Assembly (NCBI GenBank): GCA_001657315.1
Contig: LYSV01000015.1
Location: 22,538-86,537, forward strand
Direction: 5' to 3'
DNA from: Flammeovirgaceae bacterium BBD 1991-12
Lineage (GTDB): Bacteria; Bacteroidota; Bacteroidia; Cytophagales; Cyclobacteriaceae
DNA length: 64,000 nucleotides
Made by a program: the position numbers and the translations under genes. Positions 35,932 through 45,635 of this stretch are shown in pieces (positions within the stretch are counted from its first letter, which is position 1; every line of letters starts with the position of its first letter). The notes under the pieces were generated by a model. It searched no databases, was not told the DNA's origin, and was given only the letters and a program-made list of their open reading frames with translations.

Positions 35932-35963
35932 AAAAAAAGAAGTAAACATCGCATTTACTTCTT
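35932..35963 (-). terminator. Terminator or attenuator hairpin in the plsY leader
   Basis: On the minus strand AAGAAGTAAA/TTTACTTCTT (10-bp perfect stem, 7-nt loop) is followed by a run of at least seven T residues ending only 17 nt before the plsY ATG. It may simply end transcription of the large upstream gene. Because no room remains for a separate promoter after it, plsY transcripts must start within or upstream of it, so attenuation is possible. Confidence 0.75.
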
Positions 35964-36156
35964 GATAGGATAACAAATATAGGTATTTCAATGTTTTTTT
36001 GAAAGTGCAGATTTGTCGCCGGCAGCACTTATCTGCAGGAAAATGGTCTTGACAACAAAAATTTAACTTGTTGATTTTCAAAATTATACCTCTTTACAGC
36101 TAAATATACACTGGAATTAATACTCCGAAGGGTCGGAGCAAAATGAGACCCATCTG

Positions 36157-39100
36157 CTAGAATCCATCATCATCGTCAAACCCATCGTCGTCATCATCTG
36201 TGGTCTCATCCGTTTCATCAACGGTTTCTTCCTCTTCGATATCGGAGTCAAGCTGATAGGGCTCATCTATTCCATAATACTGAAGCCTGAAGCGGTTAAT
36301 GAAGTTGAGCGTTTCCGCACGGTCTGCAGGAGCAAATACCAGATCGCCGATCTTGGCCTTGGCACCGTTACTTTTATTGGAAATGATAGTATTGAAGGCG
36401 TTATTGGAGGAAAAAATAAGCAGACGATTATCCTCATAGCTGAAGTAATACCATGAATCTGCCGAGGCCTTCAGAAACAGGTTGAAGAGTGCCCCGCCGT
36501 CTTCGTTGCGTTTCACCTCCAGGAATCCGTCAAAGGCACCGTTCAGATCTGTGCGTTGTATGTTGGACATGCCCAGCTTGCCCTCACTGTAAAATGCATT
36601 GTAGTCGACTGACCATTTCATATTAATATCAGCAAACACCATGGAGACTGAGGTCTCCTTTACAAATCCCGCAAGGGATACATACTCCTGACTGGACTGC
36701 TGCTCATACTCTCTGGCGGCCCGTTCACCTGCAATATCGGCCAGCTTATACAGCAGTTCTGTCTGATCTCCCAATCCTTCCGGGGCTCCGAGATTATTGA
36801 TCACATCAAGGATATCCGTTGCCATTACATCAAACGCCTGAGCAGGTACCGGTTTAAAGGAGACGGAAAAAAAGGTGTTCAGATTGTATTTCACCTCATT
36901 CACATTCGCATTGCCCAGTACCGCAGCCTTTATATCCACGTCTTTGTTGGGTGGAATAAAGTTGGCCGGGCCTTCCAGTCTGATCTCACCCGTATTCTGA
37001 TTGTACCTGAATATTTTTCCGGCCAGTCTCTTGCCAGAAGCCTTCAGAGAATCCTCGATAACATATTCGTCTTTTTCCTTATCATAAAAAAGTACACCCG
37101 AGGGCGTAAAGAAATCCTCATCGTCAGGAGTATACTTTTCGGTAACGAAGGAATGATACAGACTGTTATCACCAACGGCGAAGTGTAAACCGGCTTCCAG
37201 CCTTTTGCCCTCTTCAGTGGTGGAATTGTCGAAGTCTATAACAACATCACGCTGATCTCCACTACTTGTATGATTTATCCAGGTATTATATCCAGGCTCG
37301 TCCAGGTCAAGCTTTACATACCCTGACAGCTCCATGGCCGGCTTATGTGCATACATGATCAGGTCACCCTTGTAGAACATGCCCGCAGAGATCAGAAGAT
37401 TCTGCATTTCATTTACTGACCCATTGGCTACGGTGTGCTGCTCAGAGGTCTGTCTCTTCCCTTCACCTACTGCTATTTCCTCCAAACGGAAATCCTCCAT
37501 TTTGATAGGGACCGTATCATTCAACGCATTGACAAACTGATAGGTAGCATAACCTGAAAATTCATTACGGGATTTGATATCAATAACACCTTCCGTCAAA
37601 CGGTGATATCCGTTCAGTGTATCCAGGATGATCGTAGTATTGGTAAGCTGACCTATCTTTGAGTTCTCCAGTATGAGCACTTCATTGTTTTCCGGAGTGA
37701 TCTTCGCATCAGCCACAATGATATAAGGTATGCCACTCACTTTCAGCTCCAGTGTATTAATGTCGTATTCTGCCTTTGTGGCATTAAAGCTTAGGGAATC
37801 CAGGTCTTCACGGGTAGTGTAGAAGTATGAACTCTCAATAGGCACATCCCGTGGCTTGATCATCGTTATTTTCTGCTCCTCCAGGTCCCATCTTGCCTCT
37901 GTAATAGAGGTTTTAAACTGGGCATAGGGAAACTCAATGGCGGCCTCGCCTTCTACTTCAGGACTGATGACCGCATAGTTTTCATCCAGGTCGAACTTCA
38001 GTCGCACATCATTGCCATGGAGAGCGGGCTTGTCAGGGTTACTGGACTGCAGATCAAACTCAGCATGGCGTGCGGAAAACTGATCATGTTCAAGGGTGAT
38101 CCGGTCTGATTTCGACTCTGACCCACGGGTAGCCAGCAGACCGGAGCCAAAAACACCATTATTTGTGACAATGGCTGTACCGTCCAGGGAAGCTGTTTGA
38201 TTATAAAACTGGATGGGTTCTTCCACATTTTTGATGTACATGCTGTCTTTTTTGGGCAGCCATTTCATTTCATAGCTACTCAAATTGGCCTGTGGGAATA
38301 TTACGCCATTGTATTCTGCCTCGCGTATTTCAAAGTAATTACCACTACCGGTTACAGAATCCGGATAAAAAATAAAATCATCCGACTCCAGTGATGTGGT
38401 AAGAAAATCTATCCTGCCATCTCCCCGGAGCCCACGACTGTCCAGGCTGAGCTTATTGTAAAGTTTACCTTCTCCTTCATAAAGTGTGTAGCCCTCCGGT
38501 GGAATTTCATGCTGGAAACCCAGCGAGAAATCCGGCTGGATACGCATGGTTTCCTTAAATTCGGGGAACATACCGCTGGATACAAAAGTACCTTCAAAAC
38601 CAATAGCTGCCGGATCAGAACCTCCAAGACTGTCCAGGTCGAATGGCGGAACCAAAAAGTACAGGGACCGGTCATATACCCCGTCAAGTACTTCTTTCCT
38701 GTCAAAGTAGGCTACCTGCCCTTTTTCCGAATTGAACCTGGGGTAATTCAGATATTTGACTTTACTGGATTTATTGCTGGGCTTGTTGATATAGAGTGTT
38801 CCCGAACCACTTTTGAGAGAGTTGGACACCATGCCCGAGCTTTGAATGGAATCAGCCGATACAAGGGCATTTTTTACTTTTTTTCTTCCTCCGGACGTAC
38901 TCCTGCTATTGATGTCCTTTACAAAGAATTCTATCGAATCAATGATATTCAGGTAAATAAGGAAGCTGTCGTACTTAAAAGTAAAATCACGGCCAACATA
39001 TTCAAAGTTGCCGGCATAGACCTTGCCGTTAAACTTGAAATCCCGGTCACGGAGCAGCCTGATCTCACTGCTATCCGGTTCGATGACCACATTCAATGAA

Positions 39101-40974
39101 TCACTGATCCTGAAACTCTCCACCCCACGCACTGTCATCTGCCCTTCCCTGAAGTTCAGTGTGGCATTCGGTTTTTCGTTCGTCACCGAAGCTATGATGA
39201 TATTGTCAAAATCCTTTTTCCCGTTTTTTGATTCAAAAAGGTGGGTGGCTTTTGGCTTTACAGTAACCAGTCCGTCATTGGAGTCATACCCCACCAGGCC
39301 TTTTTGAGCGAGGAACAACATGGCTCCCCGTAGCAGAAGTTCATCTTTTTTGTAAAATTTTGCGAGGTCACCCACATAAAATTCATCTACGTTCTTTTTC
39401 GAGGCATAGTACGTCACTATCCCCAACGGATTAAAATCATAGACTTTGTCTCCCAATGACCGGTAGTCCTCATAGTTGTAGTGGTCCGATGATTCAAAGC
39501 GGGCCGGAACGATCCTGCGTGCCTCAAGTATGGAAGCGTCCAGACTATCCGACATGAGATCCCACCGGATAATATCTGCGGTAAAGTCCATGTTGAAGTA
39601 GGTGGACGTATAGGGGGTATTGCGAAAACCTCCCTTGTCTTTTTGAAGCACAAGGTATTTACTTCCCAGGTCATATTTCAACCGCAGGGCCGGATGATAA
39701 ATGGAATCATTGCCCTGATAGATAACAACAGCTGCTCTTTTGGCCTGCACGAGGGAATCCTGAAATTCAAATATATCTGCCCGGGCTCTGAATTTTCTGG
39801 AAGCAGCATCCTGCACCTCTATCAATGAACCTTTGCCAAGCAGGGAGGAGCTATTGATCCGTGCTCCCTTGAGAGAAAATCCTCCCTGATAAAGGAAATG
39901 CTTGTCAAAACCCTTTACCGGTATATTGCTGTAATAAGACTGAAACCGGGGATAGCTCGCATCCGTAGTGGTGTCATGCCGCACACTCTTGTATTCAAAT
40001 ACACCATCCACCTGCCTGTTCAACTTGCCCACGTAGGTGAGCTTTGTTGATTCTGCAGTAAGACCAGCCCTGGTCACGTCAAGGCTGTAATCTGAAAAAT
40101 CACAGTAGACCGAGTCTGCCCCCAGACCAGCCATGGTCCAGTCAAACCTTCCCCCTGCTCCTACAAAATCATCGGAAAGAAGAAGATAATTACCCGACGT
40201 TTTCCTTAAAAAGACAGAATCATATTCCGTAACAAAATTCAGGTCGAGGGCGCTGAATTTTATAATAGGACCTTTGATGACCGGTAGGTTATTGCCACCT
40301 GTAATGGCCTGCGCCAGCAGCTCTTCCTCTGATAATGCGGGTTCTTCGTCCTCCTCATCCCATTCGGTATCCCATTCTTCATCGGGCTCCTCTTCATCCC
40401 AGTCATCAAACCATTCCTCTTCTTCTGCAGGTTCCTCATCCACAGCCTGTTCAACCGCGGGCTCCTCTACGGGTTCAGCTTCTTCCACATATTCAAACTG
40501 ATAGGTATCATTCAGCACATAGAGCCTGTTAACTCTGGAGTAGTACAGAGCGCGGTATTCAAAAAACCGTGCCGACGACCGGAAGAATTTCAATATTTCT
40601 GCCTTACCATGCCGGTCGATCACCTGGTCCGCAACATTCAGGTAGGCGGTAAGGTTTTTGTCACTGGCATACTCCACATCCTTGGCCAGGGCTAATGACC
40701 TGAAATAGGCATCCATAACATCCCTGCTGCCGTAGCGCTTGTTCATAACAGCAGCGATCTGCCGTTGTATCTTATCCTGCAGCTCAGGGCCCAGACGTGG
40801 CCAGGCAAGAACAAAATCATCAGGAATAACAAGTACCTGTTTTGATCGCACCGGGCTTAGTCTGTTCTTCAAAGAGTCCGCAGAGATCTGTCCCATGGCG
40901 GAAGAGCCAAGGCAGAGCAGTCCCGTAACGACCAGCGGCAAAAAATATGTATGTACATTCCGCATCAATCCCAC
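36157..40974 (-). CDS. Very large exported beta-rich protein of unknown function
   Basis: A 1605-residue protein. A signal peptide (from MRNVHTYFLPLVV, cleavage near SAMGQ) leads to a helical domain (about 35-165), then a very acidic Glu/Asp/Trp tract (about 165-235; e.g. EEEEWFDDWDEEEPDEEWD). About 1250 residues of repetitive short beta strands follow (DSLDASILEARR, LNVVIEPDSSEIRL, AEYDINTLELKVSGIPYIIV). The C-terminal tail is again acidic (DDDDDGFDDDDGF). The strand pattern recalls long beta-helical or OstA-like envelope proteins, but no diagnostic motif is visible and no T9SS signal is seen. Genes of this size and layout occur in Cytophagales near housekeeping genes. It follows prmA/tpiA on the same strand. 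Function unknown; an envelope structural or transport role is only a guess. Confidence 0.75.
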   Translation of the reverse strand: MGLMRNVHTYFLPLVVTGLLCLGSSAMGQISADSLKNRLSPVRSKQVLVIPDDFVLAWPRLGPELQDKIQRQIAAVMNKRYGSRDVMDAYFRSLALAKDVEYASDKNLTAYLNVADQVIDRHGKAEILKFFRSSARFFEYRALYYSRVNRLYVLNDTYQFEYVEEAEPVEEPAVEQAVDEEPAEEEEWFDDWDEEEPDEEWDTEWDEEDEEPALSEEELLAQAITGGNNLPVIKGPIIKFSALDLNFVTEYDSVFLRKTSGNYLLLSDDFVGAGGRFDWTMAGLGADSVYCDFSDYSLDVTRAGLTAESTKLTYVGKLNRQVDGVFEYKSVRHDTTTDASYPRFQSYYSNIPVKGFDKHFLYQGGFSLKGARINSSSLLGKGSLIEVQDAASRKFRARADIFEFQDSLVQAKRAAVVIYQGNDSIYHPALRLKYDLGSKYLVLQKDKGGFRNTPYTSTYFNMDFTADIIRWDLMSDSLDASILEARRIVPARFESSDHYNYEDYRSLGDKVYDFNPLGIVTYYASKKNVDEFYVGDLAKFYKKDELLLRGAMLFLAQKGLVGYDSNDGLVTVKPKATHLFESKNGKKDFDNIIIASVTNEKPNATLNFREGQMTVRGVESFRISDSLNVVIEPDSSEIRLLRDRDFKFNGKVYAGNFEYVGRDFTFKYDSFLIYLNIIDSIEFFVKDINSRSTSGGRKKVKNALVSADSIQSSGMVSNSLKSGSGTLYINKPSNKSSKVKYLNYPRFNSEKGQVAYFDRKEVLDGVYDRSLYFLVPPFDLDSLGGSDPAAIGFEGTFVSSGMFPEFKETMRIQPDFSLGFQHEIPPEGYTLYEGEGKLYNKLSLDSRGLRGDGRIDFLTTSLESDDFIFYPDSVTGSGNYFEIREAEYNGVIFPQANLSSYEMKWLPKKDSMYIKNVEEPIQFYNQTASLDGTAIVTNNGVFGSGLLATRGSESKSDRITLEHDQFSARHAEFDLQSSNPDKPALHGNDVRLKFDLDENYAVISPEVEGEAAIEFPYAQFKTSITEARWDLEEQKITMIKPRDVPIESSYFYTTREDLDSLSFNATKAEYDINTLELKVSGIPYIIVADAKITPENNEVLILENSKIGQLTNTTIILDTLNGYHRLTEGVIDIKSRNEFSGYATYQFVNALNDTVPIKMEDFRLEEIAVGEGKRQTSEQHTVANGSVNEMQNLLISAGMFYKGDLIMYAHKPAMELSGYVKLDLDEPGYNTWINHTSSGDQRDVVIDFDNSTTEEGKRLEAGLHFAVGDNSLYHSFVTEKYTPDDEDFFTPSGVLFYDKEKDEYVIEDSLKASGKRLAGKIFRYNQNTGEIRLEGPANFIPPNKDVDIKAAVLGNANVNEVKYNLNTFFSVSFKPVPAQAFDVMATDILDVINNLGAPEGLGDQTELLYKLADIAGERAAREYEQQSSQEYVSLAGFVKETSVSMVFADINMKWSVDYNAFYSEGKLGMSNIQRTDLNGAFDGFLEVKRNEDGGALFNLFLKASADSWYYFSYEDNRLLIFSSNNAFNTIISNKSNGAKAKIGDLVFAPADRAETLNFINRFRLQYYGIDEPYQLDSDIEEEETVDETDETTDDDDDGFDDDDGF

Positions 40975-41052
40975 AAATTCCTAAATTATGGCGAATAAAC
41001 CAATAATCCTGAATAGTGATAACGAAATAATCGTCAAGAGGATTGTTTTTTC

Positions 41053-41889
41053 CTATTTTTTTACGAAAACGAGCGACGACCAGTCATTACGGTGTCCTGA
41101 ATGTATCAGCTCCAGACCGGACGACGCTGCGCAGTCTATGATACTTTGATCATCCTGCTCATAAAACCCGCTCAATATCAGTTTCCCTCCATCTACCAGG
41201 TGATCGGCATATTGACCGGTTTCACTCAGCAATACATTTTTATTGATATTTGCAAGGATCAGGTCAAACCTGCGGCCCAGCCTGAGCGAATCAATGGTGC
41301 CCTCCATAATTTCTATATTCCGGCAATGATTCAGTGAAACATTTTCCGGAGCATTCTCGATACTCCATGAGTTGTTGTCATAGGCTATGACCTCCCGGGC
41401 TCCCAGTTTCTCCGCCATAATGGCGAGAATGGCCGTACCAGTGCCTGCATCCAGTACGGTTTTTCCCTTGTGATCCACACGCATTTGATTCTTCAGCATC
41501 AGCCATGTGGTTGCATGATGGCCCGTACCAAAGGACATACGTGGGTTGATGATAATTTCATAGGGAAAAGAGCTGTCCTCTCTGTGAAAGGTAGCACGAA
41601 CATATATCTTATCTTCCACCACAATAGGATCATAGTTCTTTTCCCATTCTTCATTCCAGTTGCGGGAAACCACCGGTGTCACCTCATAGGCAATGGAATG
41701 GCCGTTGTATTTGTTCAGGATATCGTTCAGGTCCTGCTCATTGAATCTGGCCTTGTCGATATAAGCTTCCAGCCCGTCATCGGTCTCCATCATAGAGTCA
41801 TAGTCCAACTGCGATAGTTCAGCAATGAGTATTTCCCTGATCTCTCCGGAGCAATATATTTTAACGGCCAGAAAATCGACACCAGCCAT
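41053..41889 (-). CDS. prmA: Ribosomal protein L11 methyltransferase PrmA
   Basis: A 278-residue SAM-dependent enzyme that trimethylates ribosomal protein L11. The N-terminal substrate-recognition domain covers about 1-100, followed by the PrmA-specific NPRMSFGTGHHATT motif and the SAM-binding VLDAGTGTAILAIMAEKLG (DxGTGT in place of the more frequent DxGCGSG). The LILANINKNVL motif corresponds to the catalytic NIxxxxL element. It starts 3 nt after the tpiA stop, so the two are one transcript. Slightly shorter than the E. coli enzyme, as usual for Bacteroidota. Confidence 0.95.
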   Translation of the reverse strand: MAGVDFLAVKIYCSGEIREILIAELSQLDYDSMMETDDGLEAYIDKARFNEQDLNDILNKYNGHSIAYEVTPVVSRNWNEEWEKNYDPIVVEDKIYVRATFHREDSSFPYEIIINPRMSFGTGHHATTWLMLKNQMRVDHKGKTVLDAGTGTAILAIMAEKLGAREVIAYDNNSWSIENAPENVSLNHCRNIEIMEGTIDSLRLGRRFDLILANINKNVLLSETGQYADHLVDGGKLILSGFYEQDDQSIIDCAASSGLELIHSGHRNDWSSLVFVKK

Positions 41890-41892
41890 GCA

Positions 41893-42654
41893 CTAGAATG
41901 ACTTTACAATGTCTACAAAATCACGGGACTTCAGGCTGGCTCCTCCGATCAATCCACCATCCACATCGGCACAGGCAAACAGCTCAGGAGCATTGTCAGG
42001 CTTGGCACTGCCACCATAAAGAATGGAAAGCCCGTCTGCTACATTTTGGTCGTACTGGCTGGCTATAAAATTTCGCAGGGCAGCATGCATTTCCTGGGCC
42101 TGGTCAGAAGTGGCTGTCCTTCCCGTGCCAATGGCCCAGATAGGCTCATAGGCTATGACCAGTTTTGAAAAGTCATCTGCCGAAAGGTGAAAAAGGCTCT
42201 CTCTGATCTGTTGACATACAAAGCCCACATAATCTCCATTCTCCCTGATCTCCAGTGATTCTCCACAACAGAAAATGGGGGTTAAACCGTTTTCCAGGGC
42301 TATGTCTACCTTACCGGCCAGCTGGGCATTGGTTTCGTTAAAGTACTCCCTTCGCTCACTATGTCCCAGGATCACATATCCCGCTCCCACAGAACTGAGC
42401 ATAGCCGCTGAAACCTCACCCGTGTACGCGCCAGAGGCATGTTCATTACAATTTTGGGCTCCCAGAAATATATTACCGGCCGCTTCAACCAGCTTACCTA
42501 CATGGCTCAAATGAATGAAGGGTGGGGCCAGCACAATGGTGACATCTCCCGTAACTTCGGCGCCTGCCATATTTATGATCTCGGAAGCAAGGGCCTGGCC
42601 TTCGTCCTGTGTTTTGTTCATTTTCCAGTTTCCGGCTACTATTTTTTTTCGCAT
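41893..42654 (-). CDS. tpiA: Triosephosphate isomerase
   Basis: A 253-residue TIM-barrel enzyme of glycolysis and gluconeogenesis. The substrate-binding Lys is in AGNWKMNKT, the catalytic His in [11 protein letters not shown], and the catalytic Glu in the signature [15 protein letters not shown], followed by loop 6. The phosphate-binding loops are [10 protein letters not shown] and GGLIGGASL. Complete and of normal length. It is coupled to prmA, 3 nt downstream. A 253-base gap without an evident gene separates it from recG on the same strand. Confidence 0.98.
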   Translation of the reverse strand: MRKKIVAGNWKMNKTQDEGQALASEIINMAGAEVTGDVTIVLAPPFIHLSHVGKLVEAAGNIFLGAQNCNEHASGAYTGEVSAAMLSSVGAGYVILGHSERREYFNETNAQLAGKVDIALENGLTPIFCCGESLEIRENGDYVGFVCQQIRESLFHLSADDFSKLVIAYEPIWAIGTGRTATSDQAQEMHAALRNFIASQYDQNVADGLSILYGGSAKPDNAPELFACADVDGGLIGGASLKSRDFVDIVKSF

Positions 42655-42907
42655 GTTATTGATATTGAGTGTTGATGATTAAATTGTCAGGCTTTTCAGA
42701 TTACCGGGATCAAAGATATGATTTGTATGCTATCTGATAATAAAATAGTAGATCTAACCGTAGCGATTCCACTAAAAAAGATGCAGGAGTAAAGGATCTC
42801 TGATTAGCCCGATCCGTAGCTTGAGAATTTGAATTTTCTGATTGATGATTGACAATTTGATCACAAACCTGATCTTTTCTTTACATCTACTCCTCCAGGA
42901 GGATATG

Positions 42908-45001
42908 CTAGCTGATCCTGCTCCAGTTCACCATGGTTTTCCGCATGGCCTCGACCTGCACCTTAATATTCTCGTTTCGGGGTTGACTTAGCTCAGGATC
43001 ATGGGTGAGCACGGCCTGAGCCGCCTGTCGGGCAGACTGAAGTATTTCGCCATCTTTACCCAGATCGGCAATAAGCAGATCAAGCACACCACTTTGCTGA
43101 GTACCCATCAGGTCACCTGGGCCCCTCAGCTTCAAATCAGTGTCGGCTATTTCAAACCCGTTGTTGGTTCGGACCATGGTCTCTATACGTACGCGGGCTT
43201 CTTTTGACAGCTTGTAGTTGGTCAGCAGGAGGCAATAAGACTGGTCTGCGCCACGCCCCACCCTGCCCCGGAGCTGATGGAGCTGTGCCAGTCCGAACCG
43301 CTCGGCATTTTCGATCACCATCACGGAGGCATTGGGCACATTCACGCCCACTTCTATTACTGTAGTGGCCACCATGACCTTTGTTTCTCCCTTTACAAAC
43401 CGGTTCATCTCATAATCCTTGGCATCAGCCTTCATCTTACCATGAACAATGCTTACGGGCATCTCAGGAAAAGCACGGCAGATGCTTTCGTATCCATCCA
43501 TAAGATGTTTCAGATCAAGCTTTTCAGACTCTTCAATGAGGGGATATACCACATACACCTGCCGGCCTTCACTGATCTGCTCTTTTAAGAAGCCATTCAC
43601 CTTCAGCCGGTGGGAATCATAGCGGTGTACAGTTTTTATAGGTTTACGTCCTGCCGGCAACTCATCGATTGTGGAAATGTCAAGATCACCGTACAGCGTC
43701 ATAGCCAGGGTTCTTGGAATGGGTGTGGCAGTCATGACCAGTACATGAGGATAAAGGTCTTTGTTCTTTTGCCATAGCTTGGAACGCTGCGCCACTCCGA
43801 AACGATGCTGCTCATCCACAATGGCCAGCCCGAGTTTTTGAAATTGTACCTTCTCTTCGATCAGGGCATGGGTACCCACCAGAATGTGCAATTCCCCGCT
43901 TTTCAAATAGCTGTGAATGATCTTGCGTTCACCGGCCTTTGTGGATCCTGTAAGCAGGGCAATTCTCAACCCCATCTTTTGAGCGTATTCCCTTAATCCG
44001 TTGTAATGCTGGATGGCAAGAATTTCCGTGGGGGCCATGAGCGCCGCCTGTGTACCGGACCCCACTGCCAATAACATGCAAATGAATGCGACAATTGTTT
44101 TTCCACTGCCTACATCCCCCTGCAGGAGCCGGTTCATCTGCTGCGAAGAGCGCATATCACGATAGATCTCCCTGATCACCTTTTTCTGAGCACCGGTCAG
44201 CTCAAAGGGAAGGTGCTCATGATAAAAGGTATTCAGCAGGTCAGCACTGTCAAACACCATCCCCTTGAATTTATCTATCCGGGTGATCTTGAGTTTCAAC
44301 AGCCGCAGTTGTACATAAAAAAGCTCTTCGAATTTTAGTCGGAACCGTGCTTTTTGAAGCCATTCATGATTATCCGGAAGATGTATTTGCCTTACGGCCT
44401 GCTGCTTGGAAATGAGACGATATTCATCAAGTGTAGAGGGTGGCAGGGTTTCCCTGAGACGCGGGCTGGCCATATCCAGCAATGTTTTTATGATCTTACC
44501 CAGCGCCTTGCTGTCCAGGTATTTCTTTTTCAGTTTTTCCGTTGTAGAGTACACGGGCTGCAGATAGCCAGACTGGACATTAAAACTGGTCAATACCTCA
44601 ATTTCCGGATGAGCCATATTGATCTTTCTGCCAAAAGCCGTAGGTCTCCCAAATACCACATACTCGACTCCGGGCTGTAGCTTTTTCAGTATCCAGTCCA
44701 CTCCCTTGAACCATACCAGCTCCATTTCGCCTGTTTCATCCTGAAAGTAGACCACCAGACGGCGCTTTCGCGGTGGACCAACCGTTTCCAGGTGTCTTAT
44801 TTTGCCCTTAAGCTGAATGTAGGGCATTGATGCATCCACCTCGCGGATATGGTAGAACCGCGTACGGTCTTCATAACGGAATGGATAGTGCTGAATGAGA
44901 TCCCCGTAGGTGAAAATGTCGAGTTCCTTATTAAGAAGTGCAGCCTTTTGAGGGCCTACCCCTTTCAGAAATTCGATGGGAGTTTCAAAAAAACCCTGCA
45001 T
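42908..45001 (-). CDS. recG: ATP-dependent DNA helicase RecG
   Basis: A 697-residue superfamily 2 helicase that remodels stalled replication forks and Holliday junctions. It has an N-terminal wedge/OB domain (about 1-200), Walker A LLQGDVGSGKTIVAF, helicase motifs APTEILAIQHY, VDEQHRFGVAQR and VMTATPIPRTLAM, and the late motifs TTVIEVGVNVPNASVM and QLRGRVGRGADQSYC. The length is typical. It lies 40 bases behind gldD. The start at 45001 gives the usual opening FFETPIEFLKGVGPQKAALL. Confidence 0.97.
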   Translation of the reverse strand: MQGFFETPIEFLKGVGPQKAALLNKELDIFTYGDLIQHYPFRYEDRTRFYHIREVDASMPYIQLKGKIRHLETVGPPRKRRLVVYFQDETGEMELVWFKGVDWILKKLQPGVEYVVFGRPTAFGRKINMAHPEIEVLTSFNVQSGYLQPVYSTTEKLKKKYLDSKALGKIIKTLLDMASPRLRETLPPSTLDEYRLISKQQAVRQIHLPDNHEWLQKARFRLKFEELFYVQLRLLKLKITRIDKFKGMVFDSADLLNTFYHEHLPFELTGAQKKVIREIYRDMRSSQQMNRLLQGDVGSGKTIVAFICMLLAVGSGTQAALMAPTEILAIQHYNGLREYAQKMGLRIALLTGSTKAGERKIIHSYLKSGELHILVGTHALIEEKVQFQKLGLAIVDEQHRFGVAQRSKLWQKNKDLYPHVLVMTATPIPRTLAMTLYGDLDISTIDELPAGRKPIKTVHRYDSHRLKVNGFLKEQISEGRQVYVVYPLIEESEKLDLKHLMDGYESICRAFPEMPVSIVHGKMKADAKDYEMNRFVKGETKVMVATTVIEVGVNVPNASVMVIENAERFGLAQLHQLRGRVGRGADQSYCLLLTNYKLSKEARVRIETMVRTNNGFEIADTDLKLRGPGDLMGTQQSGVLDLLIADLGKDGEILQSARQAAQAVLTHDPELSQPRNENIKVQVEAMRKTMVNWSRIS

Positions 45002-45041
45002 GCATGCAAACTAACCACCAGTATCAACAAAAGCCAGACCT

Positions 45042-45635
45042 TCACGGCCATTTTTTGGTGTTCCAGTTCAGGGTGTTCATCATGTGCACAATATCTATTT
45101 TCACAAAATCGATGGCTGGTTTCAGTGAATCGTTTTGTACCGCGGTATTGAAATAAAGTGCTCCCCGCAGGAAATTCCGGGTGCTGTCGGTACTGAAAAA
45201 CTGGAACTGACTCGGCACCTCCCCGGACAGCTCGGCATAGACCACTGTTTTGCCTGAAGGCGTTCTGGCTATGCCCTCATCTATGGCTGAGGCTTTGATC
45301 TGGTGTTTGGCAGTGAGGAAATAGGCATCGTTCAGGTATTCCTTCAGCGAGTCCTGATTGTGAATGACCTTGTAGGTAATGTGAACATCTGCCTTGAACA
45401 TGGGGTAGTATATTTCTATCCAGTACCGGTCCGATATCCACGAGGAATCCCTGAGCACTTTGGCATGCTTCGAGTATTGAAAATGATAGGGAAAAGTATC
45501 AGCCAGATCCACGTACTCATGAGCGGGCAGGTCAAACCGGTTATACCCTTTGGGCTTGGGTACCCAGGTCTGCTCACATGACCAGATGGCAAGGCAAAGG
45601 AAAACGATAACTGATTTACTCACCGGTTTTTGCAT
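45042..45635 (-). CDS. gldD: Gliding motility lipoprotein GldD
   Basis: A 197-residue lipoprotein required for gliding and T9SS function in Flavobacterium. The lipobox AIWSC (Cys20) follows a short signal. The diagnostic GldD stretch [18 protein letters not shown] is present and the rest follows the family. Its start overlaps the end of gldE by 20 bases, the normal gldE-gldD arrangement in Bacteroidota. With gldE and the T9SS-sorted protease elsewhere in the window it indicates a gliding, T9SS-positive organism. Confidence 0.95.
   Translation of the reverse strand: MQKPVSKSVIVFLCLAIWSCEQTWVPKPKGYNRFDLPAHEYVDLADTFPYHFQYSKHAKVLRDSSWISDRYWIEIYYPMFKADVHITYKVIHNQDSLKEYLNDAYFLTAKHQIKASAIDEGIARTPSGKTVVYAELSGEVPSQFQFFSTDSTRNFLRGALYFNTAVQNDSLKPAIDFVKIDIVHMMNTLNWNTKKWP

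Noticed and set aside
40274..40501. Ser-rich plus-strand frame inside the large minus-strand gene
   Set aside because: It is the antisense of the Glu/Asp-rich tract of the 1605-residue protein; low-complexity shadow.
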